Below are positions 36,496-47,953 of a stretch of DNA of 64,000 nt, one piece after another (position 1 is the stretch's first letter; every line of letters starts with the position of its first letter). Source of the DNA: an uncultured archaeon (GTDB lineage Archaea; Nanobdellota; Nanobdellia; Woesearchaeales; CAIVOO01); contig CAIVED010000012.1 in NCBI GenBank assembly GCA_903904885.1, forward strand, positions 123,005 through 187,004. Reading direction: 5' to 3'. The position numbers and the translations under genes were made by a program. The notes under the pieces are model-generated. The model saw nothing but the letters and a program-made list of their open reading frames with translations, was not told where the DNA came from and ran no database searches.

Positions 36496-39400
36496 ATGAA
36501 AAATGCCCTTATTAATTACAGAACTGCAATCTTTTTGGCTATAATAATACTAGGCATTTCGCTGATTTTCATCGGAATCGGGAGCTCGAAAAACCCCGAA
36601 AAATTCATAATCGGCAATGCTGTTTCGGCATTGCAAAAGGAAGCGCCTGCTTCTGGGATAAGCCGGCCGGCTGAAAGCAATGTTATTGACGTTGCTTCAG
36701 GCAATGAGGTTCAGGATGATGTGCCGCCAGTCCAAAGCATAGTTACATCACATTCTTCAAGCCGTGTAGAAACCAATAAAGGAAAAATTGAATTTGAAGG
36801 CGCAGTTGATGTTTCTGAGAATGATTTGGACAAATATGTCAAAATTGAGGATAATTTTATCAGTGTTGATTCTGAAGCCTTGCCTTCTTTGAATAAGCCG
36901 GCAACGCTGACGCTGTACGGCAATTATGACCATACGCCTGTTGTTCTAAGGGATGGAAAATTCTGCCCTGAATGCCAGGTTTTGGACTATTCGAACGGAA
37001 GGGTTGTTTTCACAGTTCCGCACTTCTCGAGCTACAGTTTAGAGAACTGCATGAAAACAGATGAGCAGTACAGGGTTAATTTGTCAAACAATTATTTCAC
37101 ACTGAACTATCCGGGGAATTATCTTATCTGCGATGATTACAATGTTACAGATGCAGAAAACAGGGGAGTGATATTCATCAATTCCAGCGATGTCTCAGTT
37201 GACTGCCAGGGAACCCAGATAACCGGGGATTACAGCGGAACAGGAATTATCCTGAGGCAGTTCCCGGAATATGATGCCTGGGCAGAAAAAACAGCAAATT
37301 TCACAGACCTCAAGCCAATCCTTGAAAACCTCGGCGGATTTCTGGATGGAATCACATTCATTGAGAATGCTACAATAAAAAACTGCAACTTCAGGAATTT
37401 CCAATATGGAATGAACATAACCGCAATAAAAAACAGTTTAATTGTTAATAACACTTTTGACAACGCCAGCATTTTCTTCGCTGCATTAAATACTGTTGTG
37501 GAAAACAACGAGGTGAAAAACAGCGAATTTGGAATCGGCATCATTGGAATGGGAAGTGCTGTGGTTGATAATAAACTTGTGAATGATAAAAACGGAATAT
37601 TTGTTGCAGGATTTGATAATGATGTGATTGGCAATGACCTGAGCGGAAATGAGAATGGCATAATATCAATCTTCGCAGAGGGAACCAAGATAGAGAATAA
37701 TACTGTTGCCGGAAATTCCGGCAAGGGAATTTCGCTGGTTGAATCAGTAAATAATACTGTGATGGGGAATACTATTCTGAATAACAACGTAGGAATCTCG
37801 ATGAGCGGGCTTTTCACAGAAGGGCCTGCCTACGGCAATGTGATTAAGGATAATATAATTGAAGGGAACGATAAAGGAATAGAGGCAAGCGATGAAACAT
37901 TGGTTAATTTGTTCAGGATGGGCAAGCCGAGAACAAGCTACGTAATAACTGGGAATTTCATATTGTCAAATAAGATGAACAATACTGCGAACGACATTTC
38001 AGTCAAGGGAGATGGATTTACTGGCAATCAAATAACAGGTAATATGTTTCTTGGTGGAAGCGTTGACATATCATGCACTCTTAATAATATAATAGACAAA
38101 ACAAACACATATGCCGCAGGGGCGGTGTACTGCCCGCTAAATGAAACTGTTGTGATGGGGACGGAAGGGGCAGGGGGTTCAAACTGCACAGTTGAGTCAG
38201 AAACTCAGATAACCAATGACACTGCAGACCAAGAATTGCCATCAATTTATGGAGATAAAATAGTTTGGCAAGATTATAGAACTGGAGACCCGCACATCTA
38301 TATGTATGATTTATCCACATCAACAGAAACACAAATAACAACAAATACAACAGTCCAAGGGAACCCGGCAATCTACGAAAACAAGATAGTCTGGCAAGAC
38401 TACAAAAACGGAGATTATAATATTAATATTTATGATTTGTCCACATCAACAGAAACACAAATAACAACAAATATACCACTCCAAATTAATCCTGCAATCT
38501 ATAAGGACAAAATAGTTTGGCAAGATCATAGAAATGGAAATTGGGATGTCTATATGTATGATTTATCCACATCAACAGAAACACAAATAACAAATAACGA
38601 TAAAGAACAAACTGTTCCAGCAATATATGAAGACACCATAGTATGGGAAGACAGTAGATACACTTCAGATATTTATATGTACAACTTATCTGCATCAACA
38701 GAAACAAAAATAACAAATAACAGTAGAGGAGAAGGTGTTCCAGTAATATATAAAAACATTATAGTGTGGAGTGACCATAGAAATCAAGATATTGATATTT
38801 ACACATATAATCTACTAAATTCAACAGAAGCTAAGATTACCGCCCATAAATCCGGACTAGGCGATCCCTGGATAATTAACTATTACCCGGCAATCTACGA
38901 AAACAAAATAGTTTGGGATGAATACAGAAATGGAAGTGACAACTTTGATATCTACATGTATGATTTATCCACATCAACAGAAACACAAATAACAACAAAT
39001 ACTGCAAATCAATACCATCCAGTGATATATGAAAACAAAATAGTTTGGCAGGATGACCGGAATGGAAATCTGGATATCTACATGGGAACACTTTCTCCTG
39101 ATTGCTTTGCGCAAAATACAACAAATTGCACTCCAAACTGGCTTCCTGAAAGCAATTCATGCGCTGGCAGTCAGAAACTGATTAGTTATTATGATTCAAA
39201 TTACTGCGGAATAACTGAGAGTTTGCCTGCTGATAACGGGACTTACGCATCATGCAGTTCAAACAGTTCAGTTATCGGGAACATCAACACAACAATCCCT
39301 GATTTCCGCATAGAGATTAATGGAGATGAAAACCTATCACCGGTCTTTTCAGGCATTCTTACTGTTGGTTTTCTTCACGGAAGCCAGCTGATAACTCAGT

Positions 39401-42400
39401 TCGATTTTAATTTCACAAATAATGTCCTTGACCTGTCAAATGTTTCAGTAGGCAGGCAGAATGCGACAGCCACAATGGGATATGTCTATGTTTCAGGCAT
39501 AGAGCTTCCGGAAGGTGTTACCAAAACATTGTACATGGACAAAGTAATAAACACAGACAGGATTTGCATAAAAGACAGCGATATCAGGGATATTTCAGAA
39601 ATAAGCAACAGCTGCAACGGCATCAGCGAGACTAGCATAAAATGCAACGGCCTGGAAAGAAACGGTTACACTTGCACTAGCAACGGAACTCAATATATCA
39701 TAACCGGGCTAAGGCATTCAGGCGCAACCCAGTTCAATGAAACAGAGGGCAACACGACATTTGCATGGCTGAAATTCTCCGGAGGCAATGAAACAGGGTA
39801 TGACCGCATTTCTCCGGTCTTTGCCGGCGCAAGAATGTCATTGGACCAGCCATCCTGCGAAGGGGTTGCCTGCGATAAAAAATTGCTCAAGAAAGGGATT
39901 TTCAATTTTGACATCACAAACGGAACTTCAACTCTGGCCAACATGACGTTAGACGGCTTCTTCTTTGCAACGACCACTGCAAATCAAACATTCGGGGGAA
40001 CAGCCCTTTTATGGGGAAATGCAACAATAAATTCCCTTGACCCTTCATTTTCTCCAAATGGAGATTACAAGATAGTAATAGAATACTGGAATCCATCCTA
40101 CACTGCGTTTGCTGTGCTGGACGGGCTTAACAGGAACATCATGCAGTTCGGCGTTGACATGACAAAAGTGCTCCAGAATGAGATTATAATAAACGGCGCA
40201 AAGAACGTAAGCCTTGCAGATGTGGAGCAGGGCACGCATTCCGACTGGATGGTAAACGGCTGGGGCTCAATAAGCTTGGATGCGGATTATGAAACATTGG
40301 ACAATGATCTTGGCCCAAATTACCTTGATGTGTCAAACCAGTCTCTTTTCATAGGCACATTCAACACCGCAAACGGGACCAATTCCTGGGCAATTAACGG
40401 CTGGGGCAAGAGGTGGTATAACAATACAGAAGGAAAATACCACCAGGTGGTTTATGGGTATGTTTCAGACACGCTTGCTATGACCCAGGAATGCATAATT
40501 GATTCTGACTGCAATGACAATAATTCCGCAACAGTTGACCGCTGCGTTGACGATGTCGTGGGGAAAATCTGCGCAAACCAGATTCCAACAATTTACGGAA
40601 CCGCTGTTGATGCTGTAACTGGAGAGCCTCTTGCAGGGGAGCAGGTGTCAGTTTACAGCGCAGAGGAAAGAGACGCTGCATTTGAAAAATGCCTGAACTA
40701 TGATGCAAACGGAACAGAGATAGGAAACTGCTCTCTGCAGCCAAAAGATATTCCGGATGCAATTACTGACGAAAACGGGCATTACGCAATAGTTGGCCCT
40801 CCGGGGGTTTACCATGTTGTTGTTAATGGCAGCAGGGAAGACACATTGAACAGGTATGTGGGAAACGAGGTTGACCATATCTACCTTCCAAAGGATGGAA
40901 CAGTTAAAATCGTTGTTGAGCCGGAGCGGATAGAAGCAGGATTCCATTCATCGGCATATGTAAAAGATAATGGAGTTATCACAAAAGTTTTCAACGACAG
41001 CCATGTCACGCAAACTCCGGTTTATGTCAATGTAACCAAAACAGGCAATCTTGAATTTTTCATAAATGTCGGGGCAACAGACCCTTACACTTTCAAGTAC
41101 AATCTCTCAACAATAGAAGGCAACAACCATGTTACTTGTTATAATAATAAGTATAACCTGACCGGGACCAACAGTTCAAACCAGGTAATAATTGACCAGC
41201 TTGACGGCGACACCTGGAGACTTTGGTTTGAGGACTTGCCTCCAGGGCATCACTGGAGGGTTGAAAATGCGCCGAAAGAGCCAGACTATGATGATGTCGT
41301 GTTCCTAATAGATTACACTCCTGCTGGAGAAAACATTTCAAACACATCCAATTCAACAAACCAGACAGACTACGACTGCGACAATGATGGAATTCCAAAC
41401 TACCTTGACAGCGATGATGACTGGTGCGATTTCGGCGACAAGAAGACAGAGATAGTAAATGAATCTGCAGGCGAACTGTATACCGCTGGACAGATGATTT
41501 ACACCGGAAGGTACAGGAATAAAGACCAATACATGAAAAATGAGACAGCGCAGTTCATGATATTCGGCACAAACAATATGAGTGAAAATGCAATAGTAAC
41601 ATATGTTATTGAAGACCACTCGCACAATCCTTTCAAAAATGTAAATGGAAGTATAATATACAGGGGAAACATAAGCTTAGAAGATGAAAGAGTCACCATA
41701 TACAACGATGGAAATGTTTGGAACAGTTCATTCAACTTCACAATACCTGCAGATGCTTTCGAGAAAATAGATTTCGATGGTGACAGGGATTATAATGATT
41801 ACTACCAGATAGATGATGCGGGACCATACTCTGAAACTGCAAAAGGATATGACCTTAACCAGGACGGAGACCTTAATGACAATTATTCAATCTCGCTTAC
41901 ACCGACAGATTACTTTGACAGCGACGGAAGATACGATGTGCACATCTGGTACAACGGAACAAAAACACACAAGCTCGGGGACTTTTATGTGATTCCTGAC
42001 AAGGCACCAACATTAAACGCGTTGGGCCAGGTAATTTATACCAATGAAACAGCAATCCTCAACTTCGGGGCTGACGACCCAACCGCATACCAGGAGGGAA
42101 TGTTTTATATTATGTGGGAAGATGGAATTGCAGTCAAAAACAACGTGACTGTGGTAGTTACAAGCATATTAAAACTTAATGAATCCGATAATAAGTCAAA
42201 TGCCTATGAATCAAACAGCTCGGTAGGCAGTACCTACATAAACATTACAGGGGGAATATTCATGATAAACTTCACAGAAAGCGGGTATTACAATATAACA
42301 TTTACCGCAACAAACATGAGAGGAAGAAGCACGAACAAGACGGTTAGTGTGACTGTGTGGATTACTGAAGATGAGGCTGGGAATTTTACTGATAAAATGT

Positions 42401-42753
42401 TCAGAGATTTGAATTATGGAGGTTATGGGGGGTTGATACCTCCGGACTGGGGAGACCCTTGGGTAAATGTTTACGCCACTACGCATAGTGTAACCTCCAC
42501 ATGGGACAGGTATGATGATCTCGGCAGGCAATTTGGCATGGAATACATGTCAAAGTGGGACGGACTTGCAGACTTTGAAGAATCGCTACTTATTGCTTAT
42601 ATTAACTCATTTCCTGGTACGGGTCCTGCAATTATACCTATTAGACCCTCAACTGCCTATGAATTTAACAATACACTTTATAATCAGCTGAAATTTTTAA
42701 GATGCGACAAAGGAGCAACTGAACCGCTACCTACTGCTCCGTCTTGCTCATAA
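36496..42753 (+). CDS. Giant surface protein: NosD-like beta-helix plus TolB-like propeller repeats
   Basis: 2085 aa; N-terminal TM; beta-helix repeats (NNTFDNA, VENNEVKNSEFGI, IENNTVAGNSGKGI); seven to eight VIYENKIVWQDxRNGNxDIYMYDLSTSTETQIT repeats. Confidence 0.88.
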   Translation: MKNALINYRTAIFLAIIILGISLIFIGIGSSKNPEKFIIGNAVSALQKEAPASGISRPAESNVIDVASGNEVQDDVPPVQSIVTSHSSSRVETNKGKIEFEGAVDVSENDLDKYVKIEDNFISVDSEALPSLNKPATLTLYGNYDHTPVVLRDGKFCPECQVLDYSNGRVVFTVPHFSSYSLENCMKTDEQYRVNLSNNYFTLNYPGNYLICDDYNVTDAENRGVIFINSSDVSVDCQGTQITGDYSGTGIILRQFPEYDAWAEKTANFTDLKPILENLGGFLDGITFIENATIKNCNFRNFQYGMNITAIKNSLIVNNTFDNASIFFAALNTVVENNEVKNSEFGIGIIGMGSAVVDNKLVNDKNGIFVAGFDNDVIGNDLSGNENGIISIFAEGTKIENNTVAGNSGKGISLVESVNNTVMGNTILNNNVGISMSGLFTEGPAYGNVIKDNIIEGNDKGIEASDETLVNLFRMGKPRTSYVITGNFILSNKMNNTANDISVKGDGFTGNQITGNMFLGGSVDISCTLNNIIDKTNTYAAGAVYCPLNETVVMGTEGAGGSNCTVESETQITNDTADQELPSIYGDKIVWQDYRTGDPHIYMYDLSTSTETQITTNTTVQGNPAIYENKIVWQDYKNGDYNINIYDLSTSTETQITTNIPLQINPAIYKDKIVWQDHRNGNWDVYMYDLSTSTETQITNNDKEQTVPAIYEDTIVWEDSRYTSDIYMYNLSASTETKITNNSRGEGVPVIYKNIIVWSDHRNQDIDIYTYNLLNSTEAKITAHKSGLGDPWIINYYPAIYENKIVWDEYRNGSDNFDIYMYDLSTSTETQITTNTANQYHPVIYENKIVWQDDRNGNLDIYMGTLSPDCFAQNTTNCTPNWLPESNSCAGSQKLISYYDSNYCGITESLPADNGTYASCSSNSSVIGNINTTIPDFRIEINGDENLSPVFSGILTVGFLHGSQLITQFDFNFTNNVLDLSNVSVGRQNATATMGYVYVSGIELPEGVTKTLYMDKVINTDRICIKDSDIRDISEISNSCNGISETSIKCNGLERNGYTCTSNGTQYIITGLRHSGATQFNETEGNTTFAWLKFSGGNETGYDRISPVFAGARMSLDQPSCEGVACDKKLLKKGIFNFDITNGTSTLANMTLDGFFFATTTANQTFGGTALLWGNATINSLDPSFSPNGDYKIVIEYWNPSYTAFAVLDGLNRNIMQFGVDMTKVLQNEIIINGAKNVSLADVEQGTHSDWMVNGWGSISLDADYETLDNDLGPNYLDVSNQSLFIGTFNTANGTNSWAINGWGKRWYNNTEGKYHQVVYGYVSDTLAMTQECIIDSDCNDNNSATVDRCVDDVVGKICANQIPTIYGTAVDAVTGEPLAGEQVSVYSAEERDAAFEKCLNYDANGTEIGNCSLQPKDIPDAITDENGHYAIVGPPGVYHVVVNGSREDTLNRYVGNEVDHIYLPKDGTVKIVVEPERIEAGFHSSAYVKDNGVITKVFNDSHVTQTPVYVNVTKTGNLEFFINVGATDPYTFKYNLSTIEGNNHVTCYNNKYNLTGTNSSNQVIIDQLDGDTWRLWFEDLPPGHHWRVENAPKEPDYDDVVFLIDYTPAGENISNTSNSTNQTDYDCDNDGIPNYLDSDDDWCDFGDKKTEIVNESAGELYTAGQMIYTGRYRNKDQYMKNETAQFMIFGTNNMSENAIVTYVIEDHSHNPFKNVNGSIIYRGNISLEDERVTIYNDGNVWNSSFNFTIPADAFEKIDFDGDRDYNDYYQIDDAGPYSETAKGYDLNQDGDLNDNYSISLTPTDYFDSDGRYDVHIWYNGTKTHKLGDFYVIPDKAPTLNALGQVIYTNETAILNFGADDPTAYQEGMFYIMWEDGIAVKNNVTVVVTSILKLNESDNKSNAYESNSSVGSTYINITGGIFMINFTESGYYNITFTATNMRGRSTNKTVSVTVWITEDEAGNFTDKMFRDLNYGGYGGLIPPDWGDPWVNVYATTHSVTSTWDRYDDLGRQFGMEYMSKWDGLADFEESLLIAYINSFPGTGPAIIPIRPSTAYEFNNTLYNQLKFLRCDKGATEPLPTAPSCS
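38200..39090 (+). repeat. TolB/propeller-like tandem repeats inside giant surface protein
   Basis: Near-identical DNA tatgatttatccacatcaacagaaacacaaataacaacaaat recurs at about 120-nt spacing, more diverged in the middle. Confidence 0.88.
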
Positions 42754-42819
42754 TATAGTTTTTATATTTGAAACTACCCCAAAATTTATATATAAATCTC
42801 TTATTTTGACTATACATAT

Positions 42820-45800
42820 ATGAGTAAATTAAAGAGGATAGCAGGTTACATAGTTCTGGCGGTAATTGTAGCTGCCATACTTCTATCAGTTAGGTATCCT
42901 GGAATCAACTTTACAGGCATGGCTTCAAGAGATAATGGCGATTCAAAGGTTGACAAGGATGTTCTCGGAACACTAAAGGAAAATGATACAGTTGATGTCA
43001 TAATAAAGCTGAAAGAGCCACAGGTTGATTTGAACTATAACAACCAAGCACAAAGGGAAGAGAAGCTGGATGAAAAAAAGGAACTGGTAAAGGAAGTGCA
43101 AGAAAAGGTTCTTGATTCCGTTGATTACGTAAACGCATCACCTGAGCAAAACGGCACAGACAGAAATGCAAGCCAAATAACGGGGCTTTTATCTGCAGAC
43201 GAAACTCCTGATCTTGAATTAAAATACCAATACTCCACAGTCAGCGCCCTTGCAGGGACAGTAACAATGCAAGGGCTTGATGAACTGAAAAAAAACCCCA
43301 ATGTCCTGAGGATAACAAAAATAAAAACCTATGAGCTTCATCTGCCCCAGTCAAGGCAGATTGTTAATTCAACTGCAGTAAATTCAATGAATGTTTCCGG
43401 GATTTTCATAAAAGGCGCAGGAGAAACTGTCTGCGTTGTTGACTCGGGAATAAATTACATGCATGAAAGCCTTGGGGGATGCACCAATAACACTTTTCTT
43501 GCAGGAACATGCTCAAAAGTGATTGGAGGATATGATATTGAGAATGGTGACAATGACCCAATTGATGACGTTGGACACGGAACCCATGTAGCGGGAATCA
43601 TTGCAGGCAACGGCACAGTTATAGGAATGGCTCCTGATGCAAGGCTTGTTGCATTAAAAGTAGGAGCAACAAGCATAAGCACAGATAATATAATTGCTGC
43701 CATTGACTGGTGCGTTGCAAATGTTACAAAGTTCAACATCAGCGCGATAACAATGAGTTTGGGGGGAGGACTTTACTCCAGCTATTGCGACGCAGAAGAG
43801 CCAACCCTGACAACTTCCATAAACAATGCAGTTTCTGTAGGAATTTTTGTGGATGCCTCTTCAGGAAACGGAGGAAGAAATGACGCCATTGCTTCGCCTG
43901 CATGCATACAAAATGTAATGTCTGTTGGAGCAAGTTATGATGCAAATGTGAGCGCTCAAACTTGGGATTTAGGTGCGGGGCTTCACTGCACAGACGATGA
44001 TACCTACGCTGACAAGGTAGTCTGCTTCACAAACAGGGACCCTTTGCTTGACATTATCGCGCCAGGAGCAATAATTACATCTGCGAAAGATGATTCAGGA
44101 ACATCAGACAAGTCAGGAACATCAATGTCAGCGCCTCATGTTGCAGGGGCTGCTGCATTGGTCCACCAGTACTATCGACTTATTTTCAACTCAAGCATAA
44201 ATCCTGCCGAGACAAGAAAAATACTGAAAAATGGCGGAAAACCAATTCAAATAGATAGCTACACATTCCCAAGACTGGACATATTGCAGTCAATAAACCT
44301 CATTCTTGTTCCAAACCAGACGGATAACTCACTGAAAGACAATTCAGGAAATGCAAAAATCCAGCTTCCTGCGAATGCAAATTTAACCCTCGCGTCAACC
44401 GCATTTGTCATAGGAAACAACTCAATTTATCTAAACTCAACAGAATATCCTTCTCTTAATGTTTCGGCAAATCTTACAATCTACAGCCTGACATTCCAGC
44501 ACAATCCCGTTGCATTAAAAAACGGAAATTTCTGCACAGACTGCATTGGCATATCCTATGACGGGCAAAACTTCACCTTCTCTGTTACAGGTTTCTCAAA
44601 TTACAGCGCAGGCACAAATTCACAGCTCTACATTTTCGACCAAACAGACAATGGAACTCTTGCTTACGCTTTCAAGAACATTTCTTTCTTTGCTAACTAT
44701 ACAAACATAACATCAGGAGTGCCGATTAGCACAGGAACATGCAATATCAGCTTTGAAGACGGGGTGAATGGAACTTTTGCATATGATTCGGGATTGTTTG
44801 TTTACATAAGAAGCTTTACATCTGCGGGACTCCCTAAACAATACAATGTAACATGCTCAGAGCCCAACTTTGAAACATTAAATTCAACAGAAGATATCAT
44901 AATTTGGCCAGGATGCGGCCTTAACACCTCTAACCAGGACTGGATTATAGAAAATGCAACAGTAACCTGCGAGAACGAAACTTTATATTTTAATAATCAA
45001 ACGCTGATTGTTGGAGCCAATGCAACAATTGTCCTGCTAAACAGTGCATTAATACTAAACCAGACAATCTACCAATATGTAAACATAACCCTTGCTAACT
45101 CTTCAAAAATGATAATCAATAATTCAATTATTAAAAGCCAGTTATCTCCAACTAAAAAATTTCGTATAAATGCATATGGAAATTTGACGATTACGAACAC
45201 TCAGTTTAATGGCTCCGATTTAAATATTTATGGAGATGAAAATGAAATAAATAATATTACCAGCTATGACTATATTTCATCAAATAAGGGGAATACCTCG
45301 ATTAATAACCTATTTGCATATGGTTATGTTTATTTTAGCAATTACTCAAATAACTACATTGAAGATTCATCACTCATCAATCGAACCTATTTTGAATATA
45401 ACTCAACAAATTTTGTAAAAAACTGTTCTTTTAATGACCTTGTTTATTTCAGAGGAACTTCAACCACAGAGTTTGGACTGCCACAATCAAAAATAAATCT
45501 GAGGATACGAATTGAAAGCGGCTCGTCAGTGATAAAAGGTTATTTAGATATGCCTGACCTGTCAACAGTTTTGCCTGCTTCAAATGTCACAAGATACTAT
45601 CCAATCCTTGTCAACTACACCAACGGCTCTCCTGCGATAAACAAACTGGTCAACGTCACAAACAGCACAGGTGAGCTGTGGAGCGGCTACACTGACACAA
45701 ACGGAACTGTTAATGCAGTCTTGAATTTCAACATCTCAACTTACCTGCAGATAGATAACATTTCTGTAAATCCGACAAAGAATATTTCCCTTCTTGAAGA

Positions 45801-47715
45801 CACCCCAATCATCTTTATCCTGAACATTCCTTCCAATGTCTACCTTAATCTGCCTGTGAACAATTCCAATTTCACGACTTTGAACAGTTTCGCTGAAATC
45901 AATTTCAACTTCTCATTCATCGACGACAATTCAACAAACAACTGCTCTATTTACATTGATGACGTATTGAACCAGACGAATGAAACAACGCAGAACAACA
46001 CAATAACAAATTTCGCAGTAAATGTTTCAGGAGGAACTCACACCTGGCTTGTAAACTGCTCTGACGGGCAGTATGAGACGATGTCTGAGACCAGGAATTT
46101 CACTGTTCTTCAGAACCTGCCTCCTTCAGTTAGCCTCAATCTGCCTGCAAACAACACGCAGATAAACAATACAAACACAGTCACACTTAATTTCATGGCA
46201 ATTGATGACCTAAACACAACACTTAGCTGCGATTTGTATGTCAATGGTTTATACAACCAGACAGATTCGGGAGTCATAAATAACACGCTTGCTAATTTTA
46301 CCATTCCGGTAATTTTAGGCGCATACAACTGGTCGGTAAACTGCACAGACGGATATTCAAGCAATGTTTCGGAAACATGGTACTTCACTGTAAATGATAC
46401 CTTGCCACCGTCAATAACCCTGAACTATCCTTCAAATGGAAACAGCACATTCAGCAACAACACAAACTTCAACTGGACAGCAACAGACAACTACTACGCA
46501 ACATTAACATGCAATCTTACGCTTGACAGCTTGGTCAATGTTTCAAACATAATCGTAACCAGCGGAACTCCTGCAAACCAGACAGTGGCAGGCATTGCCC
46601 TTGGCCTGCACTGGTGGAACGTAACCTGCTGGGATGGATCAGGCAACATAAACATATCATCAACATGGAATTTCACAATCATACAAAACTACCCCCCCAC
46701 AGTTTACCTTAACAATCCTCCTGACAATGCAACAATTAACAACAAAACGGTTTTGTTTAACTTCACGGTTATTGACAACCTAAGCTCAACATTAAACTGC
46801 TCAATCTACATTGATGGTAATCTTAACAAGACAAACGAAACAACCCAGAATAACACCCCAACCATCTTCAAGATAAACTTAACAGGAACCCACAACTGGT
46901 CAGTCAACTGCTCTGATGGTTCATTAACAAACATTTCAGAAACAAGGAATGTTTCAACATATTACTGCGGAGATGTCATTGCAAACGGCGCAGAGCAGTG
47001 CGACGGCTCTGACCTTAAATGGGAAAGCTGCGGTTCGAGGGGCTATTCAGCCGGAACATTGTCCTGCACAGCTTCCTGCACATTCACCGGATGCTCAAAT
47101 CCAGGCGACAGCGGAAGTGGCGGAGGAGGAGGGCCTACAATACCTCCAAAAACAGACCCCAATAAAACCATTGAGGAGCCAGATAAACCGTCCAATAATA
47201 CTGAAACCGTAAATGCGACCAAGAAACCGGTTCCCCCTGAAGTTCAAAAGCCAGTACAAATACTTGTTGCAGATATCAAAGCAACCCCGAAAAATGTCGG
47301 AGTCCTTATGCTTGTGGGAATAATTTTAGTCGCATCATGGATACTGATATTCCCGATAATTTACTTCGGAAGGAAATGCTTTGCAGATGAAAATATCATA
47401 GAAAGGCTAATTCGCGAAGAAAGGCTCGGCAATTACAGAAAGCTGTTTGTGATACATGAGGTTTACCAGAAATACAAGAAAATACTTGAAGAAAAAGAGA
47501 ATAAAAACAATCTCGAGCCAATCAAATTCAAGCAGAAAGATTACAGGGAGATTGTCAAAATAAAAACAGAATTTGATGTAACCGAAGAGCTTGCAAACCT
47601 GATAGTTGCGGCAAGGAAAGGCTTCATGAACAAGATTTTGACGAAAGAAAGGATAAGCGAAAGGCTGAGAAAGAAGTTCAGGAAGATAAAGTTTGAAAAT
47701 CCGTTCAAAGAATGA
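42820..47715 (+). CDS. Subtilisin-like (S8) serine protease, membrane anchored, with Ig-like repeats
   Basis: Catalytic VVDSGINYMHE, GHGTHVAGIIAG, GTSMSAPHVAGAAALV; C-terminal TM plus charged cytosolic tail. Confidence 0.95.
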   Translation: MSKLKRIAGYIVLAVIVAAILLSVRYPGINFTGMASRDNGDSKVDKDVLGTLKENDTVDVIIKLKEPQVDLNYNNQAQREEKLDEKKELVKEVQEKVLDSVDYVNASPEQNGTDRNASQITGLLSADETPDLELKYQYSTVSALAGTVTMQGLDELKKNPNVLRITKIKTYELHLPQSRQIVNSTAVNSMNVSGIFIKGAGETVCVVDSGINYMHESLGGCTNNTFLAGTCSKVIGGYDIENGDNDPIDDVGHGTHVAGIIAGNGTVIGMAPDARLVALKVGATSISTDNIIAAIDWCVANVTKFNISAITMSLGGGLYSSYCDAEEPTLTTSINNAVSVGIFVDASSGNGGRNDAIASPACIQNVMSVGASYDANVSAQTWDLGAGLHCTDDDTYADKVVCFTNRDPLLDIIAPGAIITSAKDDSGTSDKSGTSMSAPHVAGAAALVHQYYRLIFNSSINPAETRKILKNGGKPIQIDSYTFPRLDILQSINLILVPNQTDNSLKDNSGNAKIQLPANANLTLASTAFVIGNNSIYLNSTEYPSLNVSANLTIYSLTFQHNPVALKNGNFCTDCIGISYDGQNFTFSVTGFSNYSAGTNSQLYIFDQTDNGTLAYAFKNISFFANYTNITSGVPISTGTCNISFEDGVNGTFAYDSGLFVYIRSFTSAGLPKQYNVTCSEPNFETLNSTEDIIIWPGCGLNTSNQDWIIENATVTCENETLYFNNQTLIVGANATIVLLNSALILNQTIYQYVNITLANSSKMIINNSIIKSQLSPTKKFRINAYGNLTITNTQFNGSDLNIYGDENEINNITSYDYISSNKGNTSINNLFAYGYVYFSNYSNNYIEDSSLINRTYFEYNSTNFVKNCSFNDLVYFRGTSTTEFGLPQSKINLRIRIESGSSVIKGYLDMPDLSTVLPASNVTRYYPILVNYTNGSPAINKLVNVTNSTGELWSGYTDTNGTVNAVLNFNISTYLQIDNISVNPTKNISLLEDTPIIFILNIPSNVYLNLPVNNSNFTTLNSFAEINFNFSFIDDNSTNNCSIYIDDVLNQTNETTQNNTITNFAVNVSGGTHTWLVNCSDGQYETMSETRNFTVLQNLPPSVSLNLPANNTQINNTNTVTLNFMAIDDLNTTLSCDLYVNGLYNQTDSGVINNTLANFTIPVILGAYNWSVNCTDGYSSNVSETWYFTVNDTLPPSITLNYPSNGNSTFSNNTNFNWTATDNYYATLTCNLTLDSLVNVSNIIVTSGTPANQTVAGIALGLHWWNVTCWDGSGNINISSTWNFTIIQNYPPTVYLNNPPDNATINNKTVLFNFTVIDNLSSTLNCSIYIDGNLNKTNETTQNNTPTIFKINLTGTHNWSVNCSDGSLTNISETRNVSTYYCGDVIANGAEQCDGSDLKWESCGSRGYSAGTLSCTASCTFTGCSNPGDSGSGGGGGPTIPPKTDPNKTIEEPDKPSNNTETVNATKKPVPPEVQKPVQILVADIKATPKNVGVLMLVGIILVASWILIFPIIYFGRKCFADENIIERLIREERLGNYRKLFVIHEVYQKYKKILEEKENKNNLEPIKFKQKDYREIVKIKTEFDVTEELANLIVAARKGFMNKILTKERISERLRKKFRKIKFENPFKE

Positions 47716-47951
47716 TTGATGCAATTCTTAAAAAAGAGAAATTCAAGATCATTGTAAAGCCAAATTCCAAAAAGACAGAAATAACCGGAGCAGGAGATGG
47801 CTGCCTGAGGCTTAATGTTGCCGCCCCTGCTGACAAGAACAAGGCAAATATTGAAGTCATCAAGTTCTTCAGCAAGCTTTTGAAGAAAAAGGTCGGGATT
47901 GCTTCCGGATTAACAAGCAGAGAAAAGATAATTGAAGTGAAATCTCGCTGA
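47712..47951 (+). CDS. DUF167 (YggU) family protein
   Basis: IIVKPNSKKTEITG...LRLNVAAPADKNKANIEVIKFFSKLLKKKVGIASGLTSREKIIEV. Confidence 0.9.
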   Translation: MIDAILKKEKFKIIVKPNSKKTEITGAGDGCLRLNVAAPADKNKANIEVIKFFSKLLKKKVGIASGLTSREKIIEVKSR

Positions 47952-47953
47952 AC

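Noticed and set aside
38200-39090. Regularly spaced identical DNA segments resembling a CRISPR-like array
   Set aside because: They lie in frame inside a large ORF, spacers encode the variable part of propeller blades, and no cas genes are present.
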